This document shows positions 8,757 through 17,454 of a stretch of 64,000 nt of DNA, piece by piece (positions within the stretch are counted from its first letter, which is position 1; each line of letters begins with the position of its first letter). The translations under genes and the position numbers were made by a program. The notes below the pieces were generated by a model. It was not told the origin of the DNA, ran no database searches, and saw only the letters and a program-made list of their open reading frames with translations. This DNA is from JAVJPJ01 sp040217295 (lineage in GTDB: Bacteria; Pseudomonadota; Alphaproteobacteria; Rhodobacterales; Rhodobacteraceae), in contig CAYWTM010000002.1 of NCBI GenBank assembly GCA_964460185.1, forward strand, positions 28,189 to 92,188, in the 5' to 3' direction.

Positions 8757-9914
8757 TCAGCTCTTTATGCCGTCCCAGAAATTCTTGACCTTGTCGAAGA
8801 ACCCGCTGGCGTTGGGGTTGTTGGACTTGGCGCAGCTGTCTTCGAACTGGCGCAACATCTCTTTTTGTTCGGCGGTCAGTTTGACCGGCGTTTCAACCTG
8901 AAGCTCGATATACATGTCCCCCGAGGACGGCCCGCGAAGCTGGGGCATGCCCTTGCCGCGCAGACGCATCTGCCGGCCGGATTGCGACCCTTCGGGCACC
9001 CGGACACGCGACCGGCCGCCGTCGATCGTCGGCACCTCGATTTCACCGCCCAAAGCGGCCGAAACCATGGATACCGGAACACGGCAGAACAGGTCGATAC
9101 CGTCACGCTGGAACAGGTTGTGATCCGCGACATCGATGAAGATGTACAGATCGCCCGACGGCCCCCCGCGCAGTCCGGCCTCACCCTCACCCGACAGGCG
9201 GATCCGGGTACCGGTTTCCACGCCAGCGGGAATGTTCACCGAAAGGGCGCGGTCCTTTTGCTGACGCCCGGCGCCGCTACAGGTCTTGCAGGGGTTTTTC
9301 ACGATCTGCCCCATGCCCGAACATGTCGGACAGGTGCGTTCCACGGTGAAAAAGCCCTGCTGCGCGCGCACCTTGCCCATGCCCGAGCATGTCGGGCAGG
9401 TTGTCGGCTCCGCGCCGCCCTCGGATCCGGATCCCTTGCACGATGAACAGGCCACGGATGTGGGGACGGTGATCTGCTTGGACAGACCCGAAAACGCATC
9501 TTCCAGGCTGATGCTCAGGTTATAGCGAAGGTCGGACCCACGCGAGGCACGTTGCCGGCCGCCGCGTTGCTGACCGCCCATGAAATCGCCGAACAGGTCC
9601 TCGAAGACATCCGAGAATGCGCTGGCGAAATCGCCCTGACCCGGGCGGCCGCCATAGCCACCGGCGCGCTGGCCGCCTGCCATGCCACCGTCGAAGGCTG
9701 CATGGCCAAAACGGTCATAGGCGGCCTTCTTGTCGGCGTCCTTCAGGACGTCATACGCCTCGTTGGCTTCCTTGAATTGAGCTTCGGCGTTGGGATTGTC
9801 TGCATTTCGATCCGGATGAAGCTCTTTCGCCTTGGAACGGAAAGCTTTCTTGATCTCGTCGGCCGACGCACCCTTGGCGACGCCCAGCACCTCGTAGTAA
9901 TCGCGCTTTGCCAT
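8757..9914 (-). CDS. dnaJ: Chaperone protein DnaJ
   Basis: DnaJ is the Hsp40 co-chaperone that loads unfolded clients on DnaK and stimulates its ATPase. The 385-residue product starts at the ATG at 9914 (MAKRDYYEVLGVAKGASADE); an 11-residue upstream extension of the frame is not part of the family. It has the J domain with HPD (KELHPDRNADN, about residue 34) and a Gly-rich linker. The four zinc-finger CxxCxGxG-type repeats are CSSCKGSGSEGG, CPTCSGMGKV, CPTCSGMGQI and CKTCSGAGRQ. The C-terminal substrate domains and dimer region follow. It lies 74 bp downstream of dnaK; an intercistronic hairpin fills that gap. Confidence 0.97.
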   Translation of the reverse strand: MAKRDYYEVLGVAKGASADEIKKAFRSKAKELHPDRNADNPNAEAQFKEANEAYDVLKDADKKAAYDRFGHAAFDGGMAGGQRAGGYGGRPGQGDFASAFSDVFEDLFGDFMGGQQRGGRQRASRGSDLRYNLSISLEDAFSGLSKQITVPTSVACSSCKGSGSEGGAEPTTCPTCSGMGKVRAQQGFFTVERTCPTCSGMGQIVKNPCKTCSGAGRQQKDRALSVNIPAGVETGTRIRLSGEGEAGLRGGPSGDLYIFIDVADHNLFQRDGIDLFCRVPVSMVSAALGGEIEVPTIDGGRSRVRVPEGSQSGRQMRLRGKGMPQLRGPSSGDMYIELQVETPVKLTAEQKEMLRQFEDSCAKSNNPNASGFFDKVKNFWDGIKS

Positions 9915-9935
9915 TGGTGTCCCTTCTTCAATGAC

Positions 9936-9968
9936 GGAACCGGCCAAGGTTTGTCCCGGGCCGGTTCC
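9936..9968 (-). other. Intercistronic hairpin between dnaK and dnaJ
   Basis: The arms GGAACCGGCC (9936-9945) and GGCCGGTTCC (9959-9968) form a perfect 10-bp stem with a 13-nt loop. It lies between the dnaK stop and the dnaJ start and has no following T-run. A role as a stabilising or processing site that keeps dnaK mRNA more abundant than dnaJ mRNA is inference. Confidence 0.6.
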
Positions 9969-9988
9969 ATGGGGTCACAAGTTCAGGG

Positions 9989-11908
9989 TCACCCGCGGTT
10001 GCGGTCGTTATCCAGATCTTCGAAATCGGCGTCAACAATATCGTCATCCACACCGCGCGGCTCTTCACCGGGGCCAGCATCGTCATCGCTGCCGGACTCT
10101 TCCTGCTGCGACTTGTAGATCGCTTCACCCAGTTTCATGGCCGCTTCGGTGACGTTCTGGATGCCACCCTTGATCTTGCCGGCATTCCCGGTCTCAAGCT
10201 GTTCCTTGAGGTTCTTGATTGCCAACTCGATCGCTTCGACGGTGGTTGGATCAACCTTGTCGCCATGTTCTTCCAGCGACTTCTCCGTGCCGTGGATCAG
10301 CGATTCCGCCTGGTTGGTGGTTTCCACCAGATCCCGGCGTTCCTTGTCAGCCTCGGCGTTTTCCTCGGCCTCGCGCACCATGCGGTCGATGTCGTCGTCC
10401 GACAAACCGCCCGATGCCTGGATGGTGATCTGCTGTTCCTTGCCGGTGCCTTTGTCCTTGGCGCCGACCGACACGATGCCGTTGGCGTCGATGTCGAACG
10501 TCACCTCGATCTGCGGCAGGCCACGGGGGGCCGGCGGGATGTTTTCAAGGTTGAACTGACCCAGGATCTTGTTGTCCGCGGCCATTTCACGCTCACCCTG
10601 GAACACACGAATCGTCACGGCGTTCTGGTTGTCTTCCGCGGTCGAGAAGATCTGCGACTTTTTCGTCGGGATCGTGGTGTTGCGGTCGATCAGGCGGGTG
10701 AACACGCCCCCCAGCGTTTCGATACCGAGCGACAGCGGCGTGACGTCGAGCAGGACCACGTCTTTCACGTCACCTTGCAGAACGCCGGCCTGAATGGCAG
10801 CGCCCATGGCAACGACTTCGTCAGGGTTCACGCCCTTGTGGGGCTCCTTGCCGAAGAACTTGGTCACTTCCTCGATCACCTTGGGCATGCGGGTCATGCC
10901 GCCCACCAGAACCACTTCGTCGATGTCGGATTTCGACAGGCCGGCATCCTTCAGCGCGGCCGCGCAGGGCTTCATCGAAGCCTTGATCAGGTCACCGACC
11001 AGCGATTCCAGCTTGGCGCGGGTCAGTTTCGTGACCAGGTGCAGCGGCTGACCGTTGGCACCCATCGAGATGAAGGGCTGGTTGATCTCGGTCTGGCTGG
11101 AGGACGAAAGCTCGATCTTGGCCTTTTCGGCAGCTTCCTTCAGGCGCTGAAGCGCCATCTTGTCCTTGGTCAGGTCGACCGAGTTTTCCTTTTTGAACTC
11201 ATCCGCCAGGTAGTTGACGATCCGCATATCGAAATCTTCGCCACCCAGGAACGTATCGCCATTGGTGGATTTGACCTCGAACAGGCCATCGTCGATTTCA
11301 AGAATCGTCACATCGAACGTCCCGCCGCCAAGGTCATACACGGCGATGGTCTTGGTCTCGGTCTTGTCGAGGCCATAGGCGAGCGCTGCGGCGGTGGGTT
11401 CGTTGATGATGCGCAGAACCTCAAGACCCGCGATCTTGCCGGCGTCCTTGGTGGCCTGACGCTGGGCGTCATTGAAATACGCGGGCACGGTGATGACGGC
11501 CTGCGTCACGTCTTCGCCCAGGTAGCTTTCGGCGGTTTCCTTCATCTTTTGCAGAATGAAGGCCGAGATCTGCGATGGGCTGTATTTTTCGCCCTTGGCT
11601 TCGATCCAGGCGTCCCCGTTGCCGCCGTCGACGACGTTATAGGGCAGGTTTTTCTTGTCTTTTTCCAGGTGGCTGTCATCCACCCGGCGTCCGATCAGAC
11701 GCTTTACACCGAAAACGGTGTTTTCCGGGTTGGTAACGGCCTGACGCTTTGCGGCTTGCCCGGCAAGACGTTCATCGTCGGTAAATGCGACGATCGAGGG
11801 GGTGGTACGCGCGCCTTCGGAATTCTCGATGACGCGGGGTTGGCTGCCGTCCATGATGGCTACACACGAGTTCGTGGTGCCGAGGTCGATCCCAATCACT
11901 TTAGCCAT
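9989..11908 (-). CDS. dnaK: Chaperone protein DnaK (Hsp70)
   Basis: This is a 639-residue Hsp70 of normal length. The N-terminal ATPase domain begins MAKVIGIDLGTTNSCVAIMD and contains VYDLGGGTFDVTILEI and VVLVGGMTRMPKVIE. The conserved linker DVVLLDVTPLSLGIETLGG leads into the peptide-binding domain, and a helical lid ends in an acidic tail (VDADFEDLDNDRNRG). It works with DnaJ directly downstream and GrpE at 3.1 kb. Expression is expected to be heat-inducible, but I found neither CIRCE nor a well-spaced RpoH promoter in the 165-bp upstream region shared with alkB. A large open frame on the opposite strand over dnaK is a codon-composition shadow. Confidence 0.98.
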   Translation of the reverse strand: MAKVIGIDLGTTNSCVAIMDGSQPRVIENSEGARTTPSIVAFTDDERLAGQAAKRQAVTNPENTVFGVKRLIGRRVDDSHLEKDKKNLPYNVVDGGNGDAWIEAKGEKYSPSQISAFILQKMKETAESYLGEDVTQAVITVPAYFNDAQRQATKDAGKIAGLEVLRIINEPTAAALAYGLDKTETKTIAVYDLGGGTFDVTILEIDDGLFEVKSTNGDTFLGGEDFDMRIVNYLADEFKKENSVDLTKDKMALQRLKEAAEKAKIELSSSSQTEINQPFISMGANGQPLHLVTKLTRAKLESLVGDLIKASMKPCAAALKDAGLSKSDIDEVVLVGGMTRMPKVIEEVTKFFGKEPHKGVNPDEVVAMGAAIQAGVLQGDVKDVVLLDVTPLSLGIETLGGVFTRLIDRNTTIPTKKSQIFSTAEDNQNAVTIRVFQGEREMAADNKILGQFNLENIPPAPRGLPQIEVTFDIDANGIVSVGAKDKGTGKEQQITIQASGGLSDDDIDRMVREAEENAEADKERRDLVETTNQAESLIHGTEKSLEEHGDKVDPTTVEAIELAIKNLKEQLETGNAGKIKGGIQNVTEAAMKLGEAIYKSQQEESGSDDDAGPGEEPRGVDDDIVDADFEDLDNDRNRG

Positions 11909-12073
11909 ATCGATCTGGTCCCTTCTCTTACAAGCGAACTGACGGTGGCGGGTCCTTTATGGCCCCCGTTGCCGCCAAGTGATTTTGACTGTGATTTTGG
12001 CCGGGATGCACGCCCCGACCGGTTCGGGTGGTATATAAGGAGGCGGTTTGGCGCCTGCAAGCAGGACCGTTCA

Positions 12074-12700
12074 ATGAAAAAAGGGGGCGATGTCACTGTG
12101 ACAACTTTGGATGTGGGCGGCGTGGCGGTCTGGCCCGGACGGATATCGGCAGACGCACAGGCAGCGATGCTCGATGATATCCGCGCCGTGGTGCGTGCTG
12201 CCCCACTATTTGTGCCAGAGACGGCGCGGGGCCGCAAAATGTCGGTGCGCATGACGGCTGCAGGGCAATACGGATGGGTGTCGGACAGGCGCGGCTACAG
12301 GTACGAACGCCTGCATCCCGGCGGCGTGCCATGGCCTGCGATTCCCGACAGCGTGATGAAAATCTGGCACGAGGTCAGCGGCGTGGCGGCTGATCCGCAG
12401 TGTTGTCTTGTGAATTTTTATACGGAAGGCGCCAGGATGGGCCTGCATCAGGACCGGGACGAGGCGGATTTTACCATGCCCGTGGTGTCGATATCGCTTG
12501 GGGACGACGCTTTGTTTCGCGTGGGTGGCACGCAACGCGGTGGGCCAACGCGATCGGTCTGGTTGAAATCGGGTGATGTCGTCGTGATGCAGGGCGCGGC
12601 GCGATTGGCGTATCACGGCATAGACCGGGTGCGCTGGGGCAGTTCCAGCCTTTTGGCCCAGGGCGGCAGGATCAACCTGACATTGCGGGTGGTTGACTAG
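12074..12700 (+). CDS. alkB: AlkB-type 2-oxoglutarate/Fe(II)-dependent DNA demethylase
   Basis: The enzyme family oxidatively removes 1-methyladenine and 3-methylcytosine damage from DNA. From the ATG at 12074 the product is 208 residues. The iron ligands are visible as the HxD motif of MGLHQDRDE (H125, D127) and the distal His in AYHGIDR (H181). The 2-oxoglutarate-binding R-x5-R motif is RINLTLR (R199, R205). NFYTEGARMGLHQD matches the E. coli AlkB-type core. The open frame extends far upstream across dnaK antisense; that part is spurious. The gene is divergent from dnaK and converges closely (7 bp) with the polysaccharide export permease. Confidence 0.92.
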   Translation: MKKGGDVTVTTLDVGGVAVWPGRISADAQAAMLDDIRAVVRAAPLFVPETARGRKMSVRMTAAGQYGWVSDRRGYRYERLHPGGVPWPAIPDSVMKIWHEVSGVAADPQCCLVNFYTEGARMGLHQDRDEADFTMPVVSISLGDDALFRVGGTQRGGPTRSVWLKSGDVVVMQGAARLAYHGIDRVRWGSSSLLAQGGRINLTLRVVD

Positions 12701-12707
12701 ATCAGGC

Positions 12708-13529
12708 CTAGCGCGCGGCGTCCCAGCTGGCCGAGGCATGTTTGCGCGTGTAGAATTCACCCATGAACCCGATCACCAGGGCGACCAGCGTGAAATAGAG
12801 TGGATATTCCCAGTTCGTATGATGCGGGAAATAATTCACAAAGACAAAACCACGGGTCTGGTCGATGATGTGAAACAGGGGGTTCCAGTCAAAGAACGGA
12901 AGGATCGCCGTCGGCAGCATGTTCGCGACGAACATCTTGCCTGAGGCAAGCATGTTTGCGCGGATATACACCAGCTGCATGATCGTGATGACGTCCGGCA
13001 TCCAGGGCTTCAGCGCGAGGAACAATATCCCGATCACGCATCCCGATGCCCAGGACAGAAGGAACATCATGAACGCGCCCGGCCAGTAGTGGATTTCGAG
13101 CGGCTGGAACATGGTGTGAAGCATCAGCATCAGCACCAGCATGCTGATTGTCTTGGTGTACAAAACACTGAGCGACGAAGACAGGATCGCGACCAGGGTA
13201 TTCATTGGTGCATGCTGCATCATCGCCGAAGTCGAAGATTCCGCGCTCATGATCCCGCGAACCGCCTGGATATGCGTCAGATATGCGAAAATACCGGAAA
13301 ACAGATACAGCATGAAGTCGCCGCGAATGGCTGCGCTGCGCTGCCCGAACAGCGAGAACATCAACACGAAGGCGGCCAGGAACATCATGGATTGCAGGAT
13401 CGACATCCCGATCGCCATGATCGCGTTGCGATGATTGGACCGGACTTTTCGCGACGCCGCGTGGAACGTCAGTTCCAGCATATTCAGCGCAAGGCCGAAT
13501 GTGGTCTGTCTGCGGTTGGCGTCGAACAT
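12708..13529 (-). CDS. ABC-2 type permease, polysaccharide export (KpsM/Wzm-like)
   Basis: A 273-residue integral membrane protein from ATG 13529 (MFDANRRQTTFGLALNMLELTF); an in-frame 37-residue upstream extension looks non-coding. About six hydrophobic segments follow a cytoplasmic N-terminus, for example residues about 36-58 (AIMAIGMSILQSMMFLAAFV), VLYTKTISMLVLMLMLHTMF, and a last segment YPLYFTLVALVIGFMGEF. This fits ABC-2 permeases that export capsule or O-antigen chains. The usual ATPase partner (KpsT/Wzt) is not next to it or elsewhere in the window; the ABC ATPases here belong to other systems. It is divergent from cysQ and next to the glycan block, so a role in exporting that glycan is a reasonable inference but not shown. 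Confidence 0.8.
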   Translation of the reverse strand: MFDANRRQTTFGLALNMLELTFHAASRKVRSNHRNAIMAIGMSILQSMMFLAAFVLMFSLFGQRSAAIRGDFMLYLFSGIFAYLTHIQAVRGIMSAESSTSAMMQHAPMNTLVAILSSSLSVLYTKTISMLVLMLMLHTMFQPLEIHYWPGAFMMFLLSWASGCVIGILFLALKPWMPDVITIMQLVYIRANMLASGKMFVANMLPTAILPFFDWNPLFHIIDQTRGFVFVNYFPHHTNWEYPLYFTLVALVIGFMGEFYTRKHASASWDAAR

Positions 13530-13650
13530 GGTCTGCCCGTGTAATCCTGCCCGGAAGTAACGGCCCGGCCCGCGTCTGGTCGCGTCTCTCTTGCCCTGAC
13601 CTCTTGGCCGGACGATAACGCGGGGAGATGTAACAATCAATCAAGGCCAA

Positions 13651-14460
13651 ATGGAGGCTGATTTGAATTATGCAAAAATGATGCAGGTTTTTCGCGAGGC
13701 CGCAATCGAAGCCGGCCAGCGCATCATGGAAATTTATCAGGCTGATGATTTCGATGTGAAGGTCAAATCCGATGCCAGCCCCGTGACAGAGGCCGACGAA
13801 GCGGCGGATGCGCTCATTTCGGCTCGGCTGCGCGCGGCCTTTCCCGACCTGGCATTGGTGACGGAAGAACAGGCAGACAGCCACGGACAAACCGCGCGCG
13901 ATTTCCTGATCGTCGATCCGCTGGATGGCACAAAGGAATTCATCCAGCGCCGTGGCGATTTCACCGTGAACATCGCATGGGTCGAAAACGGCGTCCCCGT
14001 GCGGGGTGTCGTCTACGCCCCCGCCAAGGGCCGGTTGTTCTACACCGATGCCGAGGGTGTCAGCGTCGAGGAAACCGGAGCTTTCGATCCCGCCGTGCCG
14101 GGGCCGACGCACCCCATTGCGGTCAAGACGCCGGACAATGCCGCGCTTTACGTGGTGGCCTCGAAATCACACCGCGACGCGGCGACCGATGCGTATATCG
14201 GCAAATACCGGGTCGCTGACATGAAAAGCGCAGGATCTTCGTTGAAGTTCTGTCTTGTCGCCACCGGTGAGGCTGACATCTACCCCCGTCTCGGGCGCAC
14301 GATGGAATGGGACACCGCGGCAGGCGATGCCGTGTTGCGCGGTGCTGGTGGTCGGATGGTCAGGTTCGAAGATCATCAGACCTTCAGCTATGGCAAAGAC
14401 GGGTTCGCGAACGGGTTCTTCATCGCCCATGCACCTGGTGTGGATCTGAAACCGGCATGA
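13651..14460 (+). CDS. cysQ: 3'(2'),5'-bisphosphate nucleotidase CysQ
   Basis: CysQ is a magnesium-dependent phosphatase of the inositol-monophosphatase fold. It converts 3'-phosphoadenosine 5'-phosphate (PAP), the by-product of PAPS use, to AMP. The 269-residue product has DASPVTEADEAAD (41-53), the metal site VTEEQ (70-74), DPLDGTKEF (89-97) and the C-terminal WDTAAGDAVL. Start choice is open: ATG 13651 is preceded by AAGG, but GGAGG at 13653-13657 would serve an in-frame TTG at 13663. The stop overlaps the kdsB-like start (ATGA), so the two are translationally coupled. A sulfotransferase-like gene lies 7 kb downstream in the same block. Confidence 0.9.
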   Translation: MEADLNYAKMMQVFREAAIEAGQRIMEIYQADDFDVKVKSDASPVTEADEAADALISARLRAAFPDLALVTEEQADSHGQTARDFLIVDPLDGTKEFIQRRGDFTVNIAWVENGVPVRGVVYAPAKGRLFYTDAEGVSVEETGAFDPAVPGPTHPIAVKTPDNAALYVVASKSHRDAATDAYIGKYRVADMKSAGSSLKFCLVATGEADIYPRLGRTMEWDTAAGDAVLRGAGGRMVRFEDHQTFSYGKDGFANGFFIAHAPGVDLKPA

Positions 14461-15257
14461 CCATCGCCTGTGTCATCCCCGCGCGCTATGCGTCGACCCG
14501 GTATCCGGGCAAACCCCTCGCCCAGCTGACCGGGGCGACCGGTGAGACCCGCAGCCTGATCGAACGATCGTGGCGCGCCGCGACCGAGGTCGCGGGGTTC
14601 GACGCGATCTATGTCGCAACCGATGACGATCGCATAGCCGACGCCGCGCATGCCTTCGGCGCCAAGGTCCTGATGACGTCATCCGTGGCGCGAAACGGGA
14701 CGGAACGCTGCGCCGAAGCGCTGGCGCAGTTGGGTGACGGGATCGAGATGATCGTGAACCTGCAAGGCGACGCGCCACTGACCCCGCCGTGGTTCCTGGA
14801 GGCCCTGATCGACGGGTTGCGTGCCGATAGTCAGGCCGCCCTGGCCACGCCGATCCTGCGCTGTGACGGGGACACGCTGGCGGCCTTGAAAGCGGACCGT
14901 GCCGCTGGTCGTGTTGGCGGAACCACTGCCGTCGCAGACAGCGCGATGCGGGCGCTCTATTTCTCGAAAGAGGTGATCCCGTTCACGGCACGGGACTACG
15001 CCGCCGATGCTCCGACGCCGGTGTTCCACCATGTCGGGGTCTACGCCTACCGGCCCTGGGCCCTGCACGCGTATCCCGATTGGCCCATCGGCCCGCTTGA
15101 AACGCTCGAAGGGCTCGAACAGCTTCGGTTCCTCGAGGCAGGGCATTCCGTTCGCTGCGTCGAAGTCGAATCGCGCGGGCGCAAGTTCTGGGAATTGAAC
15201 AACCCCGAGGATATCCCCCGGATCGAGGCCATGCTGCACGAGATGGCGCTGCCCTGA
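14457..15257 (+). CDS. 3-deoxy-manno-octulosonate cytidylyltransferase-like protein (KdsB family)
   Basis: The 266-residue product belongs to the CMP-Kdo synthetase nucleotidyltransferase family, which activates Kdo with CTP for LPS core or for Kdo-based capsule linkers. It begins MTIACVIPARYASTRYPGKPLA, a near-perfect family start, and has ATDDDRI and HHVGVYAYR. Two points depart from housekeeping KdsB. The normally conserved QGDEP is QGDAP (residues 103-107), replacing the acidic residue, and the segment after GKPLA is altered (QLTGATGETRSLIERSW). It may be a paralog acting on another sugar acid or a glycan-specific copy, so no gene symbol is assigned. Start overlaps the cysQ stop; the stop overlaps the next ATG (TGATG). 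Confidence 0.8.
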   Translation: MTIACVIPARYASTRYPGKPLAQLTGATGETRSLIERSWRAATEVAGFDAIYVATDDDRIADAAHAFGAKVLMTSSVARNGTERCAEALAQLGDGIEMIVNLQGDAPLTPPWFLEALIDGLRADSQAALATPILRCDGDTLAALKADRAAGRVGGTTAVADSAMRALYFSKEVIPFTARDYAADAPTPVFHHVGVYAYRPWALHAYPDWPIGPLETLEGLEQLRFLEAGHSVRCVEVESRGRKFWELNNPEDIPRIEAMLHEMALP

Positions 15258-16471
15258 TGCAGGGTCTGAGGCTGTCCGTCGTGGTGGTCAGCGCGGGGCG
15301 ACCCCGCGCGCTGGCCCGCTGCCTCACGGGTCTGTCCCAGATGCATGGTGTCGATTTCGAGGTTATCGTGGTCGCCGATACCGACGGTCTTGACGTGGCC
15401 GGGACGCTGCCCTTTTCAGACCGGCTGGCGCTGGTTGCGCAAGATGCCCCGAATATCTCGGTCGCCCGAAATGCCGGTATCGCGGCATCGGCTGGCGAGA
15501 TCGTCGCATTCATCGATGACGACGCGGTCCCCGAACCCACATGGGCGGCGGCGTTGCTGGCTTGCTTCGGGCACGCTGGCGTGGATGCAGTGACCGGGCC
15601 GGTTCTGGGGCGGAACGGCATTTCGCTGCAATGGGGCCGCATGGCGGTCGATGCCCAGGGGCGGGATCGCTGGCTTGAAGACGGCGAAAGCACGCGGCCG
15701 GGCGAGGTCCTGAAACTGCACGGCACAAACATGGCCTTTCGCCGCTCGGTCTTGATCCGAACTGGCGGTTTCGACCCTGCATTCTCGTTCTACATGGATG
15801 AAACCGACCTGACCCGCCGATTGGCGGCGGCCGGCGGCGACCTGCGATACGCTCGTGATGCGGTCGTTCATCATGGGTTTCGCGCCAGTGCCAGGCGTAC
15901 CGATGACCGCCTTCCCCTCAGCCTGTTCGACATAGGCGCCTCGACAGCGGTCTTTCTTCGCAAACATGCGCCCGCCGATGTGGACGCGGCGCTGCAGACA
16001 CTCGAGGAAGACCAGCGCGGGCGGCTTTTGCGCCTTGCCCGCAAGCGCAAGCTGGATCCGGCCCAGATGCGCGCCCTGATGGAAAGCCTTGTGCGAGGCA
16101 TGGCCGAGGGCCGTGACAGGGTCAGCGACACGCCCGCCATTGCCGGGCCGACCCGCGCATTCCAACCCTTGCGGGATGATCCGCCGCCGCCGATGACCTA
16201 TCTGCACGGCTGGGCGCATCGTGGGGCATCCCTGCGATCGCAGGCAGCGGCGCATGTGCGCGAAGGAAGACCCACAAGCCTGATCTTGCTGGAGCCGACG
16301 CCGCGCAAGCACCGCATTGCCTTTACCGATGGCGGCTGGTGGGAACAGACTGGGGGTCTGTATGGCCCATCGGTCCGGACGGGGGCGCGGATCCAGATGT
16401 GGCGATATCCGGATCGCGTCGCCGCCGAAATCGCGCGCAGTGCCGCGCTGCGCGGGCAACCGGCGTCATGA
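15257..16471 (+). CDS. Glycosyltransferase family 2 protein with C-terminal extension
   Basis: A 404-residue protein. Residues about 5-220 form a GT-A fold of the GT2 type: LSVVVVSAGRPRALARCL at the N-terminus, SVARNAGIAASAGE (68-81), the metal/nucleotide-sugar site FIDDDAVPEP (85-94), and YMDETDLTRRL near 178, which matches the family ED-type catalytic region. The remaining about 180 residues are not recognised by me; they are charged and partly Pro-rich (DDPPPPMTYLHGW). Translation starts at an ATG overlapping the kdsB-like stop. Donor and acceptor cannot be read from sequence; the setting suggests surface-glycan assembly. Confidence 0.82.
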   Translation: MQGLRLSVVVVSAGRPRALARCLTGLSQMHGVDFEVIVVADTDGLDVAGTLPFSDRLALVAQDAPNISVARNAGIAASAGEIVAFIDDDAVPEPTWAAALLACFGHAGVDAVTGPVLGRNGISLQWGRMAVDAQGRDRWLEDGESTRPGEVLKLHGTNMAFRRSVLIRTGGFDPAFSFYMDETDLTRRLAAAGGDLRYARDAVVHHGFRASARRTDDRLPLSLFDIGASTAVFLRKHAPADVDAALQTLEEDQRGRLLRLARKRKLDPAQMRALMESLVRGMAEGRDRVSDTPAIAGPTRAFQPLRDDPPPPMTYLHGWAHRGASLRSQAAAHVREGRPTSLILLEPTPRKHRIAFTDGGWWEQTGGLYGPSVRTGARIQMWRYPDRVAAEIARSAALRGQPAS

Positions 16472-16498
16472 ATGATTTTGTATTCCGGAAACGAAGAT

Positions 16499-16504
16499 TA
16501 TAGT
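16499..16504 (+). promoter_or_regulatory. Possible -10 element before galU
   Basis: The hexamer TATAGT lies in the 75-bp gap ahead of galU, which is AT-rich compared with its surroundings. A partial -35-like TTTTGT is 17 bp upstream. The match is modest; it would give galU its own promoter rather than read-through from the cysQ-kdsB-GT2 unit. Confidence 0.3.
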
Positions 16505-16546
16505 CTTAGTAAGGCACGGTACAAAAAATGAATTGAGGCGGTCGAC

Positions 16547-17440
16547 ATGAAGAGACGCGTTACCAAGGCGATCTTTCCGGTTGCGGGGTTGGGCACCCGT
16601 TTTCTTCCCGCGACGAAATCCGTTCCGAAAGAGATCATGACATTGGTCGACAGGCCGTTGATCCAATATGCCATCGACGAAGCGCGCGCGGCGGGTATCC
16701 GGGAATTCATCTTTGTGACCAGTCGCGGGAAATCCGCGCTGGAGGATTATTTCGACCACGCTCCGGAACTCGAAGCCGCCCTGCGCAAGAAGGGCAAGAC
16801 CGATGTCCTGGATATGCTGAAATCCACCAACATGGATTCCGGCGCCATCGCCTATATCCGGCAACACAAGGCGCTGGGTCTGGGCCATGCCGTGTGGTGT
16901 GCGCGGCGATTGCTGGCAGATGAGCCCTTTGCCGTGATCCTGCCCGACGATGTCATCGCGGCAGAAACGCCCTGCCTGCAACAAATGGTCGAAGCCCATG
17001 CCGAAACCGGCGGCAACATGGTTGCCGCGATGGAGGTGCCTGCCGACAAGACCTCGTCCTACGGTGTGCTTGATATCAAGGAAGATATGGGGTCGGTCGT
17101 GTCCGTGCGCGGCATGGTCGAAAAACCCGAGCCCGGCACGGCACCGTCGAACCTGGCCGTGATCGGCCGGTATATTCTGACGCCTCAGATCATGAACAAC
17201 CTCAACAAGATCAAAAGCGGCGCCGGCGGTGAAGTGCAGCTGACCGACGCCATCGCCCAGGAAATTGTCCAGTCCGACGACGTTTACGGGTACCGGTTCC
17301 GCGGACAGAGGTTCGATTGCGGTTCCAAGGCTGGCTTCTTGCAGGCGACGGTCGCCTTTGGCCTTGCGCGCGACGAGCTGAAGGATGAGTTCACGGCCTA
17401 TCTCAACGATCTGATGTCGTCGCGAAACGCGGCGCAGTAA
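16547..17440 (+). CDS. galU: UTP--glucose-1-phosphate uridylyltransferase
   Basis: GalU makes UDP-glucose from UTP and glucose-1-phosphate, a precursor of UDP-galactose, UDP-glucuronate and many surface glycans. The 297-residue product begins MKRRVTKAIFPVAGLGTRFL and carries the nucleotide-binding loop AGLGTRFLPATKSVPKE (15-31). It also has LGLGHAVWCA, the metal site ILPDDV, and SYGVLDI and MVEKP substrate-binding motifs. Length is standard for the bacterial GalU family. A GAGGCGG sequence about 6 nt before the ATG serves as ribosome-binding site. It is placed between glycosyltransferase genes, consistent with supplying their donor. Confidence 0.95.
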   Translation: MKRRVTKAIFPVAGLGTRFLPATKSVPKEIMTLVDRPLIQYAIDEARAAGIREFIFVTSRGKSALEDYFDHAPELEAALRKKGKTDVLDMLKSTNMDSGAIAYIRQHKALGLGHAVWCARRLLADEPFAVILPDDVIAAETPCLQQMVEAHAETGGNMVAAMEVPADKTSSYGVLDIKEDMGSVVSVRGMVEKPEPGTAPSNLAVIGRYILTPQIMNNLNKIKSGAGGEVQLTDAIAQEIVQSDDVYGYRFRGQRFDCGSKAGFLQATVAFGLARDELKDEFTAYLNDLMSSRNAAQ

Positions 17441-17454
17441 ATCGCAAGGTGTCG

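Noticed and set aside
10265..12073. Very long open frame on the plus strand across dnaK, continuous with alkB.
   Set aside because: It is the antisense of dnaK and its product has no recognisable features; only the part from 12074 matches a protein family (AlkB). High-GC codon use commonly leaves antisense frames open.
11909..12073. CIRCE operator or RpoH promoter before dnaK.
   Set aside because: No TTAGCACTC-N9-GAGTGCTAA-like repeat is present. A CTTGGC...CCATAA pair exists on the minus strand but its spacing is too short for a normal heat-shock promoter.
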